Positions 8,408 to 14,997 of a DNA stretch of 24,697 bases are shown piece by piece. The DNA is taken from positions 1-24,697 of IMG/VR virus record IMGVR_UViG_3300044641_003805; one strand, written 5' to 3'. The DNA is from a virus. Numbering within the stretch: the first letter of the stretch is position 1; each line of letters starts with the position of its first letter. Below the pieces are notes generated by a model. It was not told the origin of the DNA. It saw only the letters and a program-made list of their open reading frames with translations, and made no database searches. A program made the position numbers and the translations under genes.

Positions 8408-8425
8408 ATTATCCAAATTTATTTG

Positions 8426-9156
8426 AGCTCCATTACAGCTTGCAGGAAACGCACATCGGCACGGTTCCAGTCATCCAAGATTAAGAAACCACCACCTTGT
8501 TTGTCAGCAATCCACTCTGGTGGACAGTAAGACATACGCTTCTGACCAGTGAATTCATAACCACGCTTGATATATTCTTCTACAGCATTCTCATCAATCC
8601 ATAAACACTCTGAATTAAATGCGCCTTGAGGAGCATCTGCAGGAACTTCAATTTCCTCCATGATTGTTTCTTCAACTTCAACATCCACTAACACTTCTTC
8701 CTTAATCTTTACTTCTACTGGCATGTTTACAGTTTTCATTACAAACTTACCATCAGCCCCCATTACTTGTTTGTTTACAGGACGTATTTCTGTTACAGTT
8801 TTTTCAACTTCTTGAGGTTGTTGAATAGTTTTCTTGATTGTTTTTGGTACTTGTTTAGTAACCATTCCTACTGGAACAGCATCAGGTCCTTGTTTACATA
8901 ACTGGAACTGTCTAATTGGAAAACCCACCAAGTCACCTAACTCTTCAATTTGAGCTAAGTTCAACTTTACCACATTCATGGCTTGCTCATTTGCTAATTG
9001 TAATACAGAACTGGTTTTACCAATACCTGATTCACCAATAATTTCTACAGCTACTGCTGGCTTTCCATCTTTTTGTAAGAAGCGATTGTTATTAACTATG
9101 TGAGTTAAAAAATCTTTTACCTCATCAATATTTAAATTTACTTGTGCGTTATTCAT
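8426..9156 (-). CDS. MoxR-type AAA+ ATPase, exon 1 (N-terminal part)
   Basis: First exon of the AAA+ ATPase. Walker A is GESGIGKT (41-48). Walker B is GGFLILDDWNRAD (about 223-234) with the D228-D229 pair, followed by the helix VRFLQAVMEL, where the exon stops. Without splicing translation ends two codons later (LK-stop at 8419), giving a 245-aa protein without sensor 1, arginine finger and lid. Between the Walker motifs (about 99-173) is an unusual insertion alternating Val/Ile with charges: Lys-rich first half, a turn at MGADGKF, Glu-rich second half, so probably a long beta-hairpin. The gene starts 16 nt after the VWA/metallopeptidase gene, the usual genetic partner of MoxR ATPases. Spliced length 483 aa. 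Confidence 0.87.
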
Positions 9157-9172
9157 ATGTATTTATAAATTG

Positions 9173-10378
9173 TTAATTAAGTTTTATTTGTGGACCTATT
9201 AAATTTGGATTGAGATGTGAATGACTGCTTAGTACCCATAGCATTCGTCCTCTTGCAGGAGTTGGTGCTGAACATTCACCGTCTGTGAAATACATTAAAC
9301 AAGTGTACTTGTGTACATTCTCATTATAGTAATCAATCACAGGTTGAAAATCTGTTCCACCTCTTCCTTTAATCTGGATATCCTTCTTTATATTAAAAGG
9401 AGAGATATCACTGATAGCTGTATCACACTGAAGAACAGTTATATCTGTTCCAGTTTTATTTATGTGATATAACTCATTCATGCATTCACGTAATTCTTTA
9501 GAGCTTACAGAACCTGACGTATCAATTGCAAATAAAATATGACGTCTTGGTTTAATTTTCAAACCAGGATTTTCTTCATATCTCTTGTTATATTTACGTC
9601 TAGTCTTTTTAGTATAAATCTTAGTAGATCCTCCAGCAAATCTTCTAAGGTAACCCCGCCAATCAAATTTAGAAGGTTCTACCTCATCAATTTTTTTAAG
9701 AATTTCTCCAAATTCACCAGGTATTGTCCCACGGGATTTTATAACCTGATCAGCTATTTCTTTAAGAATGTGCTCTGTTTGTTTTTTAATAAGCTTTTGT
9801 GTAGCTTCAGGTAAATTTTCCATTTCTCCCCAACCAGAATGATCAGGTAATTGAATGTTTTCAGTACTGTTACCAACATTTAATTCTACAGTTAATTCAC
9901 CCTTACCCATAGCATCTAACATTGAATTAAGATTAGGACAAGTATTATTTTGAGTAGCTTCCATAAGCTTATCATAATAATACATAGTACCTTTCTTTTG
10001 TTCAAGGTTGAGTTCAGGAAATGTTGATGGTAATATAGGACCATCAGGTAAATCATCTATATCAATATACTGATTTATTTCACAGTCCATTGCAAGATTT
10101 GCTATTTCCTTATTACTAAGATGTGTGTAATCAGTTAAATGAAAAAATCCTATATGTAAAAGCTCATGTTTTAACAAACCTCTATGAGTTTTTTCTGTAA
10201 GATCTTTCCAAAAATTTTCATTTATTCTTAGTTCATAACTAATTCCTGATAAAGCAACACAAGCTGTTGGAATTTTTTCATCCCATTTCTTGTTCAGCAT
10301 TATCAGAAACATCCCGTAGAAGGGTTCCCTCAACATTAGATCTTTTGAGGCTTTTGCTAATTGTTCTACTTTGTTCAT
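9173..10378 (-). CDS. DUF2201-like putative metallopeptidase with VWA domain
   Basis: A 401-aa two-domain protein. The N-terminal domain (about 1-110) carries HELLHIGFFH (H71-E72...H75...H80), a zincin-like HExxHxxxxH, then AMDCEINQYI, as in COG3864/DUF2201 predicted metallopeptidases. A helical linker follows. The C-terminal VWA-like domain (about 275-401) has the metal-ion-dependent adhesion site: DTSGS (286-290), GGTDF (340-344) and FTDGE (364-368). In bacteria such proteins pair with MoxR-type AAA+ ATPases, the gene immediately downstream here (16-nt gap). Peptidase activity is not proven for the family. The N-terminal 'REPFYGMFLIML' matches the family's first helix, supporting the start at 10378 even though it overlaps the upstream gene by 101 nt. 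Confidence 0.85.
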   Translation of the reverse strand: MNKVEQLAKASKDLMLREPFYGMFLIMLNKKWDEKIPTACVALSGISYELRINENFWKDLTEKTHRGLLKHELLHIGFFHLTDYTHLSNKEIANLAMDCEINQYIDIDDLPDGPILPSTFPELNLEQKKGTMYYYDKLMEATQNNTCPNLNSMLDAMGKGELTVELNVGNSTENIQLPDHSGWGEMENLPEATQKLIKKQTEHILKEIADQVIKSRGTIPGEFGEILKKIDEVEPSKFDWRGYLRRFAGGSTKIYTKKTRRKYNKRYEENPGLKIKPRRHILFAIDTSGSVSSKELRECMNELYHINKTGTDITVLQCDTAISDISPFNIKKDIQIKGRGGTDFQPVIDYYNENVHKYTCLMYFTDGECSAPTPARGRMLWVLSSHSHLNPNLIGPQIKLN

Positions 10379-10799
10379 TTGGATTAATTTGAATTTTTAA
10401 TTCTTTAATAACTCTTTCTCCAGGTAAAATTTTTAAATTAACCTGTTCTTTCATATGTAAAGCTAATCTATCCATAAAAAACTGTATGTCTTCTAATGGG
10501 CAATTGTACATCAAGCTTACATTAAGAATCTTTTTGTAGTTTAAACTACCTCCAGAGATACCCAGTGTGGTGTATTTTTTTATTGTCTCTGCAGCATGCT
10601 CTTTCCACATTTTAAAATCAATATCAGCTTCATGCATCATTAATAAAACATAAGTAATATTAGATTTAAAATCACTAGCCTCTATACAAGATAGAGCTAC
10701 AATTGCATTCTCCTGGTCAGGAGATTCAAGCATGCTTTTTAATTGTTCATATGTGTCTCTTCCTAGTATTATTTTTTTTCTGCTCATGTTAATCTTCAA
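10278..10799 (-). CDS. Helical protein of the AAA/VWA cluster (173 aa)
   Basis: A 173-aa protein of no recognised family. Residues 15-56 (DTYEQLKSMLESPDQENAIV onward) are the clearest copy of the module shared with the 162-aa and 361-aa proteins and, in shorter form, with the N-terminus of the SF1 helicase. The C-terminal half is helical and then basic/disordered (SRTISKSLKRSNVEG). Its last 101 nt overlap the VWA gene in another frame, long for this phage, and the tail looks low-complexity there. It overlaps the DUF6915 gene upstream by 11 nt. An alternative ATG at codon 5 is possible. Probably a partner of the AAA/VWA pair (inference). Confidence 0.68.
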   Translation of the reverse strand: MKINMSRKKIILGRDTYEQLKSMLESPDQENAIVALSCIEASDFKSNITYVLLMMHEADIDFKMWKEHAAETIKKYTTLGISGGSLNYKKILNVSLMYNCPLEDIQFFMDRLALHMKEQVNLKILPGERVIKELKIQINPNEQSRTISKSLKRSNVEGTLLRDVSDNAEQEMG

Positions 10800-11130
10800 G
10801 CTTCTTAGTTCTAATCATCCATTCTTTGGGTTCACTCAAATTGTCTAACCACTCCTTTGCTGAAGGTAGGTGACCATTACAATCTTCTTTTACATGTTGT
10901 TCTCCAACATATCTTGTATAAACAGTTTTGCCATCACTGTTTATAAAGCTTGCTCCAAATATTTTTTCACACTCAAAGATTCCCTCTGAGTGATGTCTAA
11001 ATAAACGGTGTTTGGAATGTCCAATCCACCCCTTGGTTTCATCAAACCAATTGTGAATTGCCTCATAATCAGATATTTGTCCTCCAAATTTCTTTACTGA
11101 GCTTTTACAATGTTGTAAGGGGTGTGCCAT
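10789..11130 (-). CDS. DUF6915 family protein
   Basis: A 113-aa protein matching the DUF6915 pattern through its whole length: MAHPLQHCKSSVKKFGG, YEAIHNWFDETKGWIGHSKH, then RLFRHHSEGIFECEKIFG with the RHHS..IF core, and RYVGEQHVKEDCNGHLPSAK followed by W. The many His, Cys and Asp/Glu residues hint at metal binding, but the family has no assigned activity that I know of. It is widespread in phages and plasmids. It overlaps the upstream DUF6878-like gene by a single base (stop/start) and the downstream gene by 11 nt, so it belongs to one translationally coupled string. Confidence 0.8.
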   Translation of the reverse strand: MAHPLQHCKSSVKKFGGQISDYEAIHNWFDETKGWIGHSKHRLFRHHSEGIFECEKIFGASFINSDGKTVYTRYVGEQHVKEDCNGHLPSAKEWLDNLSEPKEWMIRTKKLED

Positions 11131-11555
11131 TAATAGTCTCCTAATTTACCAGTTAATACTGAATCAATTGTTTCTGTGATATTCACGTAGTGATTTGCAT
11201 GATAGCTACCGTCTAACGTAGATATATACAGTGTACCTCCACCACCATCATTATTGTACCAATCATCTGCATTATTAAGAATCTTGTCATAAGCAAAATT
11301 CTCAATATGGTCTTTAAGACTCTGTTCTATATCAGCTCTCTCACACTTATCATCATGCCAGATTACTTCTTCATTTTCAATATCAAGAACACCTGTTGGA
11401 ATAAGGTCTACAGTATTTATTGAGCCATCATCACCTCCTCCAGAATAGTCTACTTCTATCCATGCATATCCTTGAGCGGCTATGTTTAATAACAAGTGTG
11501 TAAATCCACTAGATAGTGGAATAGTTGCTGCAATTACTTTTCTTTCTTCTGCCAT
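11130..11555 (-). CDS. DUF6878-like protein
   Basis: A 141-aa acidic protein. The patterns VDYSGGGDDGSINTV near residue 36 and DDWYNNDGGGGTLYI near residue 97, followed by a His-containing strand (YHANHYVN), match what I remember of DUF6878 proteins, which have 'YSGSGDSG..' and 'GWE.NdGa.G' signatures. The function is unknown. The Asp-rich loops could bind a divalent metal (inference). It lies 1 nt downstream of the resolvase gene and abuts the DUF6915 gene, so the pair probably travels together. Confidence 0.65.
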   Translation of the reverse strand: MAEERKVIAATIPLSSGFTHLLLNIAAQGYAWIEVDYSGGGDDGSINTVDLIPTGVLDIENEEVIWHDDKCERADIEQSLKDHIENFAYDKILNNADDWYNNDGGGGTLYISTLDGSYHANHYVNITETIDSVLTGKLGDY

Positions 11556-11556
11556 T

Positions 11557-12093
11557 TTACAAGTTGTTTCTACGGGCGTACTCCGCCATTAATACTGCGT
11601 CAATTAATCCGTCATGAGGTACAGTTGCTCTGGTACCAAATGTTAATTTTAAATTTGGAAATATTCTAGTTACAGCAACAAGTGCCATAGCTTTAGTATC
11701 TCTTACTGGTTTCTTTCCAGTTTTACTGGGCTTGGTGATTTCTTCCACGCCTTGGAACATAGTCTTCTGCCAATCTACTGCTCTTACTTTAGTGTAAGGA
11801 AGTTGATTAGCTATTAAAGACATCTCAACAGCTCCTGCTTGGTTACCCATAGAAAATGCTGTTTGCTTACTTGAGCCAAAAATTACTCCTAATTTTTCAA
11901 AGACTACATACGCGTCTTTTCCTAAGTGACTAAAAGCTTCATTCTTAAAGTCTCTAACAATAGAATTTAACTGATGGTAGTTTAGCTCTGTTTTTATCTT
12001 AGGCATTTCAAATGTTTTTATTTCTCCATCTGGGTAGATGACGGCAATAGCACCGGACTTACCAATGTCTACACCCATATACACTTTACTCAT
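11557..12093 (-). CDS. RuvC-like Holliday junction resolvase
   Basis: A 178-aa RNase H-fold nuclease expected to resolve four-way and branched DNA before packaging. GVDIGKSGAIAV places the first catalytic Asp at D9. VVFEKLG gives E66, and the C-terminal helix HDGLIDAVLMAEYA gives D161 and D165, a standard RuvC set. The central segment (about 70-135) with SSKQTAFSMGNQAGAVEM and a Lys-rich loop fits the DNA-binding helix and loop. Its ATG overlaps the primase TGA in an ATGA junction, linking recombination and priming. RuvC-like proteins are usual in Bacteroidota phages of this type; catalytic residues are all present. Confidence 0.85.
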   Translation of the reverse strand: MSKVYMGVDIGKSGAIAVIYPDGEIKTFEMPKIKTELNYHQLNSIVRDFKNEAFSHLGKDAYVVFEKLGVIFGSSKQTAFSMGNQAGAVEMSLIANQLPYTKVRAVDWQKTMFQGVEEITKPSKTGKKPVRDTKAMALVAVTRIFPNLKLTFGTRATVPHDGLIDAVLMAEYARRNNL

Positions 12094-13082
12094 TTCAGTG
12101 CTTGTTTTAAAATTGGGGTTAATGTTTCTTTAACTTTTAAGAGACCGTGGTCTTTACCTGAATCACTAAGATCTTTAGACAAAGGTAAAAGAGCACCTTT
12201 TATTCCATACTTATCTTCATATGTAGCCATAGCTTTTATACCAGCTTGGTCATTATCAAAGAGAGTACAAATACCTTTGTATTTAATCTTAAAAGAATTA
12301 ATTACATGTTCTGGTATTAATGTGTTTTCACTATCTGGGGCTACAGATTCTGCTTCAGGATATCCAAGTTTATCAAAGAACATTAAATCCTTTAGAGAAC
12401 TGGTTATTACTAGATATTTTTTTTGATAAGTTAGTTGATCTATACCTTGTATATATTCTTTAACCTTAATAAACTTGTAATCAGTTAGATAAGGTTGATA
12501 GATTTTATATAATGTACCATCTGTTCTAAAATATCCATAAATACAATTTCTACCTGTAATGTTAAGTACATCTACCTGGTCATCTTTTTCTTTAGTCATC
12601 TCATAAGATTCAAGAGGATAAACATTGTATTTTTCTAGTAATTTGGAACCAATATAATATTTAGTCCAGTACTTTTGATCTACTGTTGTCCATCCTCTTT
12701 TTACAAATGAGGTTACCTTGTAGCGTTTTTGTATTTTAAATTCTCTAAGACTCAAATCTTCATTGTTTACAAGAAGCCATTTGTTATAGTCTTCAATAAT
12801 TTTATGGGCGCTTTCACCACGTGTACTAAGATTAAACATGGTTTGAACCAAGGATACATTATCACCTTGTTTACCAGTAGAAAAATCTCTATACATATAA
12901 TTATTGTTACCATTGTTTGCTACATATATGCCAAAGGAAGGACGTTTATCCTTAGGATTAAATGGAGATAATAACATAAGATTTTGACCTGTGAGCTTTT
13001 CTGTTAAATTAAGATAATACTCAAAGACCCATTGAACAGGTACATCTGTTAATTGTGTAATTAATACTTTTGTCCTAATCAT
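12090..13082 (-). CDS. DnaG-like TOPRIM primase
   Basis: A 330-aa primase-like protein. The N-terminal segment LLSPFNPKDKRPSFGIYV resembles the CHC2 fold of DnaG but lacks the zinc cysteines. The TOPRIM domain spans about 222-305: YLVITSSLKD, LFDNDQAG (D276, D278) and LPLSKDLSD (D304). The first TOPRIM motif normally has a catalytic Glu (EGxxD); here the position is Ser (TSSLKD), a substitution I recall in other Bacteroidota phage primases, so probably a lineage feature rather than decay. No C-terminal helicase-binding domain is evident. It is shorter than cellular DnaG (~600 aa). A terminator-like hairpin separates it from the SSB gene, and the resolvase follows with an ATGA overlap. Confidence 0.83.
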   Translation of the reverse strand: MIRTKVLITQLTDVPVQWVFEYYLNLTEKLTGQNLMLLSPFNPKDKRPSFGIYVANNGNNNYMYRDFSTGKQGDNVSLVQTMFNLSTRGESAHKIIEDYNKWLLVNNEDLSLREFKIQKRYKVTSFVKRGWTTVDQKYWTKYYIGSKLLEKYNVYPLESYEMTKEKDDQVDVLNITGRNCIYGYFRTDGTLYKIYQPYLTDYKFIKVKEYIQGIDQLTYQKKYLVITSSLKDLMFFDKLGYPEAESVAPDSENTLIPEHVINSFKIKYKGICTLFDNDQAGIKAMATYEDKYGIKGALLPLSKDLSDSGKDHGLLKVKETLTPILKQALK

Positions 13083-13099
13083 AATCTATTGTAAATAAT

Positions 13100-13124
13100 A
13101 AAGGGGGACTATTAATCCCCCTTT
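13100..13124 (-). terminator. Strong hairpin between SSB and primase genes
   Basis: In the 61-nt gap AAAGGGGGA (minus strand, 13124-13116) pairs perfectly with TCCCCCTTT (13108-13100) around a 7-nt loop. It is followed on the minus strand by ATTATTTAC, a weak U-tract, so it may be an intrinsic terminator or attenuator reducing primase expression relative to SSB. The outer stem AAAGGG/CCCTTT is the same as in the hairpin before the polymerase gene. Confidence 0.5.
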
Positions 13125-13143
13125 AATTAAGGTTAATGTTTAA

Positions 13144-13821
13144 TTAATCTAAACTGAAATCAGTACTTGCTGGTCCTGACAATTCAGTGTTATTGTCTGG
13201 TGCAAATTCCTCTAATGAAGTTTCTTTCTTAAGTTTAAGATGCTCCTTTGGATCATATTTAGCCACTTTTTTACCAAATGCTGAACCTGCTTTAGAATAT
13301 TTTGGTAAATACAAATCATAGCCTTTATAACCTGCATTATTAGTATATTCTTTACCAGCTAAACAAAAATTAATTGTTTTACCTTCAAATGGTTTATCAT
13401 TATTAAAAGCTTCTATAAGAGATTCAATTGTATCATGTTTGTCATCTTGAGAATCTAACCATTTAACACAATCTAATTCAATGCACAAGTTTTTTATAAA
13501 CTTTAACATTTCAGCATCTCTACTAATTTTTACTCCACTTTTAGTTTCTGCATCAGCAAATGCCCATTCACTAGATTTTACTTTTCCAACTTGACCTTTG
13601 TGACGCCCAAGAGATTGATCATCTTTATTAAGCCAAAAGCCTTGAAAATCTTCTCCTAAATCTGGACCTTCTAAATGTAAAATAATATATACAGAGTTTT
13701 CTTTATACTTATTTTCCTCTAGTGTTATTCCATTTAATTTACAAGTTTCATTTCCTGGACGTAGTGTTTTTGACAAGCCTCCTTCTCCTTGGGCTTTAAT
13801 GTCTTTTGTTTTTAGTGCCAT
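13144..13821 (-). CDS. Single-stranded DNA-binding protein (phage type)
   Basis: A 225-aa protein likely to coat single-stranded DNA at the phage fork. The N-terminal ~150 residues alternate beta-strands with aromatic and Lys/Arg residues in an OB-like pattern (VYIILHLEGPDLGEDFQGFW; INFCLAGKEYTNNAGYKGYD). The C-terminal ~50 residues are disordered and acidic, ending STDFSLD, reminiscent of SSB tails that recruit partners. It is directly upstream of primase and downstream of the RecT-like gene (5-nt gap), the usual company of phage SSBs. It is not a canonical Ssb by sequence; the call rests on architecture and context, so an uncharacterised DNA-binding protein cannot be excluded. Confidence 0.65.
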   Translation of the reverse strand: MALKTKDIKAQGEGGLSKTLRPGNETCKLNGITLEENKYKENSVYIILHLEGPDLGEDFQGFWLNKDDQSLGRHKGQVGKVKSSEWAFADAETKSGVKISRDAEMLKFIKNLCIELDCVKWLDSQDDKHDTIESLIEAFNNDKPFEGKTINFCLAGKEYTNNAGYKGYDLYLPKYSKAGSAFGKKVAKYDPKEHLKLKKETSLEEFAPDNNTELSGPASTDFSLD

Positions 13822-13826
13822 GTTAT

Positions 13827-14465
13827 TTAATTATTAGGGTTTACTTCTTGATAAGTGGTGTCAATTATTTCTGCAATTGTCCCATCTTCATTTCTTTTAA
13901 TCATTGATTCATCTTTAATAAATGTATCAGCCATTTCTTCTGCGGTGTATAAACCTAGTAAAAGATCAGCACCAATACGGTTTGCACCTTTTGCTAAACA
14001 ACGTGCCCAAAGCATTTCCTTTGGCATACGCTTCCAGTTATCTTTAGTAGCTAATCCTTGAAGCTCTGCATCACGCATGGTAAAAGTGCATAATTCTTCT
14101 AAACCTTCACGGATGAATTTAATTGTTGTTCTCCTGTCTGTTGGTTTTTCATCTGTTGTAGATGGTTCAGTTTTATTCCCCTTGTAAATGTATACACCAT
14201 CTTCAAGAGTTACAAACTTAACACCACCTTTTCTTAATAATGCACCTACAGCTTTCGCACTTAGACTAAGTTTACCTTGAATAGGAATGATGTAATGAAA
14301 AGACTGCATTGTAGCAAATCCTAATTCCTTACCCATTTGTGCTACGGTAAAGGCCTCTTCTACATTTTTAATGTGAATAGGTAATTTTTTAGACTCAATT
14401 AGAGTTGTCAAGAAAGATTTTATGTCTCCTTCTGACTGCTGAACTACTGGCTTGTTTTGTTCCAT
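13827..14465 (-). CDS. RecT-like single-strand annealing protein
   Basis: A 212-aa protein resembling the RecT/Bet superfamily. EEAFTVAQMGKELGFATMQS followed by 'HYIIPIQGKLSLSAKAVGALLRKGG' is the family's N-terminal signature (...GrelGi.p..al..i..I.GK.tlsa...lal...). NWKRMPKEMLWARCLAKGAN followed by 'LLLGLYTAEEM' is its C-terminal 'W...P..Ml..RA...a.r..fpd...GlYt.eE' block. RecT proteins anneal complementary strands after an exonuclease makes single-stranded ends; the RecB-like nuclease at 4.0-5.0 kb could be its partner. The C-terminus (about 185-212) is a variable acidic tail. It precedes the SSB gene by 5 nt, in the same direction. Confidence 0.78.
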   Translation of the reverse strand: MEQNKPVVQQSEGDIKSFLTTLIESKKLPIHIKNVEEAFTVAQMGKELGFATMQSFHYIIPIQGKLSLSAKAVGALLRKGGVKFVTLEDGVYIYKGNKTEPSTTDEKPTDRRTTIKFIREGLEELCTFTMRDAELQGLATKDNWKRMPKEMLWARCLAKGANRIGADLLLGLYTAEEMADTFIKDESMIKRNEDGTIAEIIDTTYQEVNPNN

Positions 14466-14472
14466 GTTTCTG

Positions 14473-14997
14473 CTATTTGTTATTTGTGATGATATTATTC
14501 AGCCATGTTTTATGGCTTACTGGAATTTTCATATGAATTGCAGCGTAATCTCTAATGGTCATTTGGTCCATTGGAAGATCCTCATCAGGATTTGGGATTT
14601 GTGTAAAATCCAAATCTTTTTCTTGTTTTGGTGTAACAATTATTAACTCTTCTACTGGAATAAGATACCTAGAATGCCCCGTTGTTGGGTGAGACTCAGT
14701 TTTTTCATACTCCTCTTCAAAATGAGGATTAAAACGCCATTTGTATAAACGTCTTTCTGGGTCTTCTGGTACTAGATCTCTACTAGTAAATTCTACATAA
14801 ACATCTTCTCCTTTACTAATTTCACTAGCAAAGAATCCAATGTGTAAGTCTGTTTTGCCATATGGCCTGTAAGCCATTTTAGGAACAAAATAGGAGTTTG
14901 ATGCTCCTACACTCTCAAGGAGTGATTGATGATGTTCACGTAACTTTTTGACTTTGTCACGTCTGTCTTCTGGTTTTTCTACTGTTGATATACTCAT
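14473..14997 (-). CDS. Hypothetical protein (174 aa)
   Basis: Unrecognised 174-aa acidic protein. The N-terminus (1-30) is a charged helix (KPEDRRDKVKKLREHHQSLL). The middle has beta-like segments (MAYRPYGKTDLHIGFFASEI; EDVYVEFTSRDLV), and a Pro/Glu/Asp-rich linker around 130-145 precedes a C-terminal helix with DYAAIHMKIPVSHKTWLNNI. The DnaB gene overlaps its start by 4 nt (ATGA) and the RecT-like gene follows after 7 nt, so it is translated with replication proteins. An accessory replisome role, such as a helicase partner, is possible but only positional. Confidence 0.62.
   Translation of the reverse strand: MSISTVEKPEDRRDKVKKLREHHQSLLESVGASNSYFVPKMAYRPYGKTDLHIGFFASEISKGEDVYVEFTSRDLVPEDPERRLYKWRFNPHFEEEYEKTESHPTTGHSRYLIPVEELIIVTPKQEKDLDFTQIPNPDEDLPMDQMTIRDYAAIHMKIPVSHKTWLNNIITNNK

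Larger units (their letters stand above)
7319..8425 (-). mobile_element. Group I (IA-type) self-splicing intron
   Basis: A 1107-nt intron interrupts the AAA+ ATPase gene. The 5' exon ends ...GGAGCT (8431-8426) and pairs with GGCTCC (7601-7596) as P1, with the expected U-G pair at the splice site (8426/7601). Exon 2 GTGGATAG (7317-7310) pairs fully with CTATCCAC (7610-7603) as P10. The last intron base is G (7319). The core follows: P3 CCGGGT (7592-7587)/GCCCGG (7406-7401); P5 AATACTAA (7565-7558)/TTAGTATT (7512-7505); P4 strand and Q motif AATCAGCAGCC near 7497-7487; P7 GCATA (7452-7448)/TATGC (7380-7376) with GGTTCAACG and AAGATA; P8 CATAC/GTATG (7400-7387); P9 with GAGA loop (7371-7354); P9.1 (7351-7332). 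Extra pairing GGTAT/ATACC between P7 and P3' indicates subgroup IA, common in phages. It carries a GIY-YIG endonuclease gene. Confidence 0.93.

Noticed and set aside
6598-9156. Reading the split AAA+ ATPase as a frameshifted pseudogene or two separate proteins
   Set aside because: The two parts are separated by 1.1 kb holding a full group I core and an endonuclease. They join in frame at positions predicted independently by P1 and P10, so an intron explains everything.
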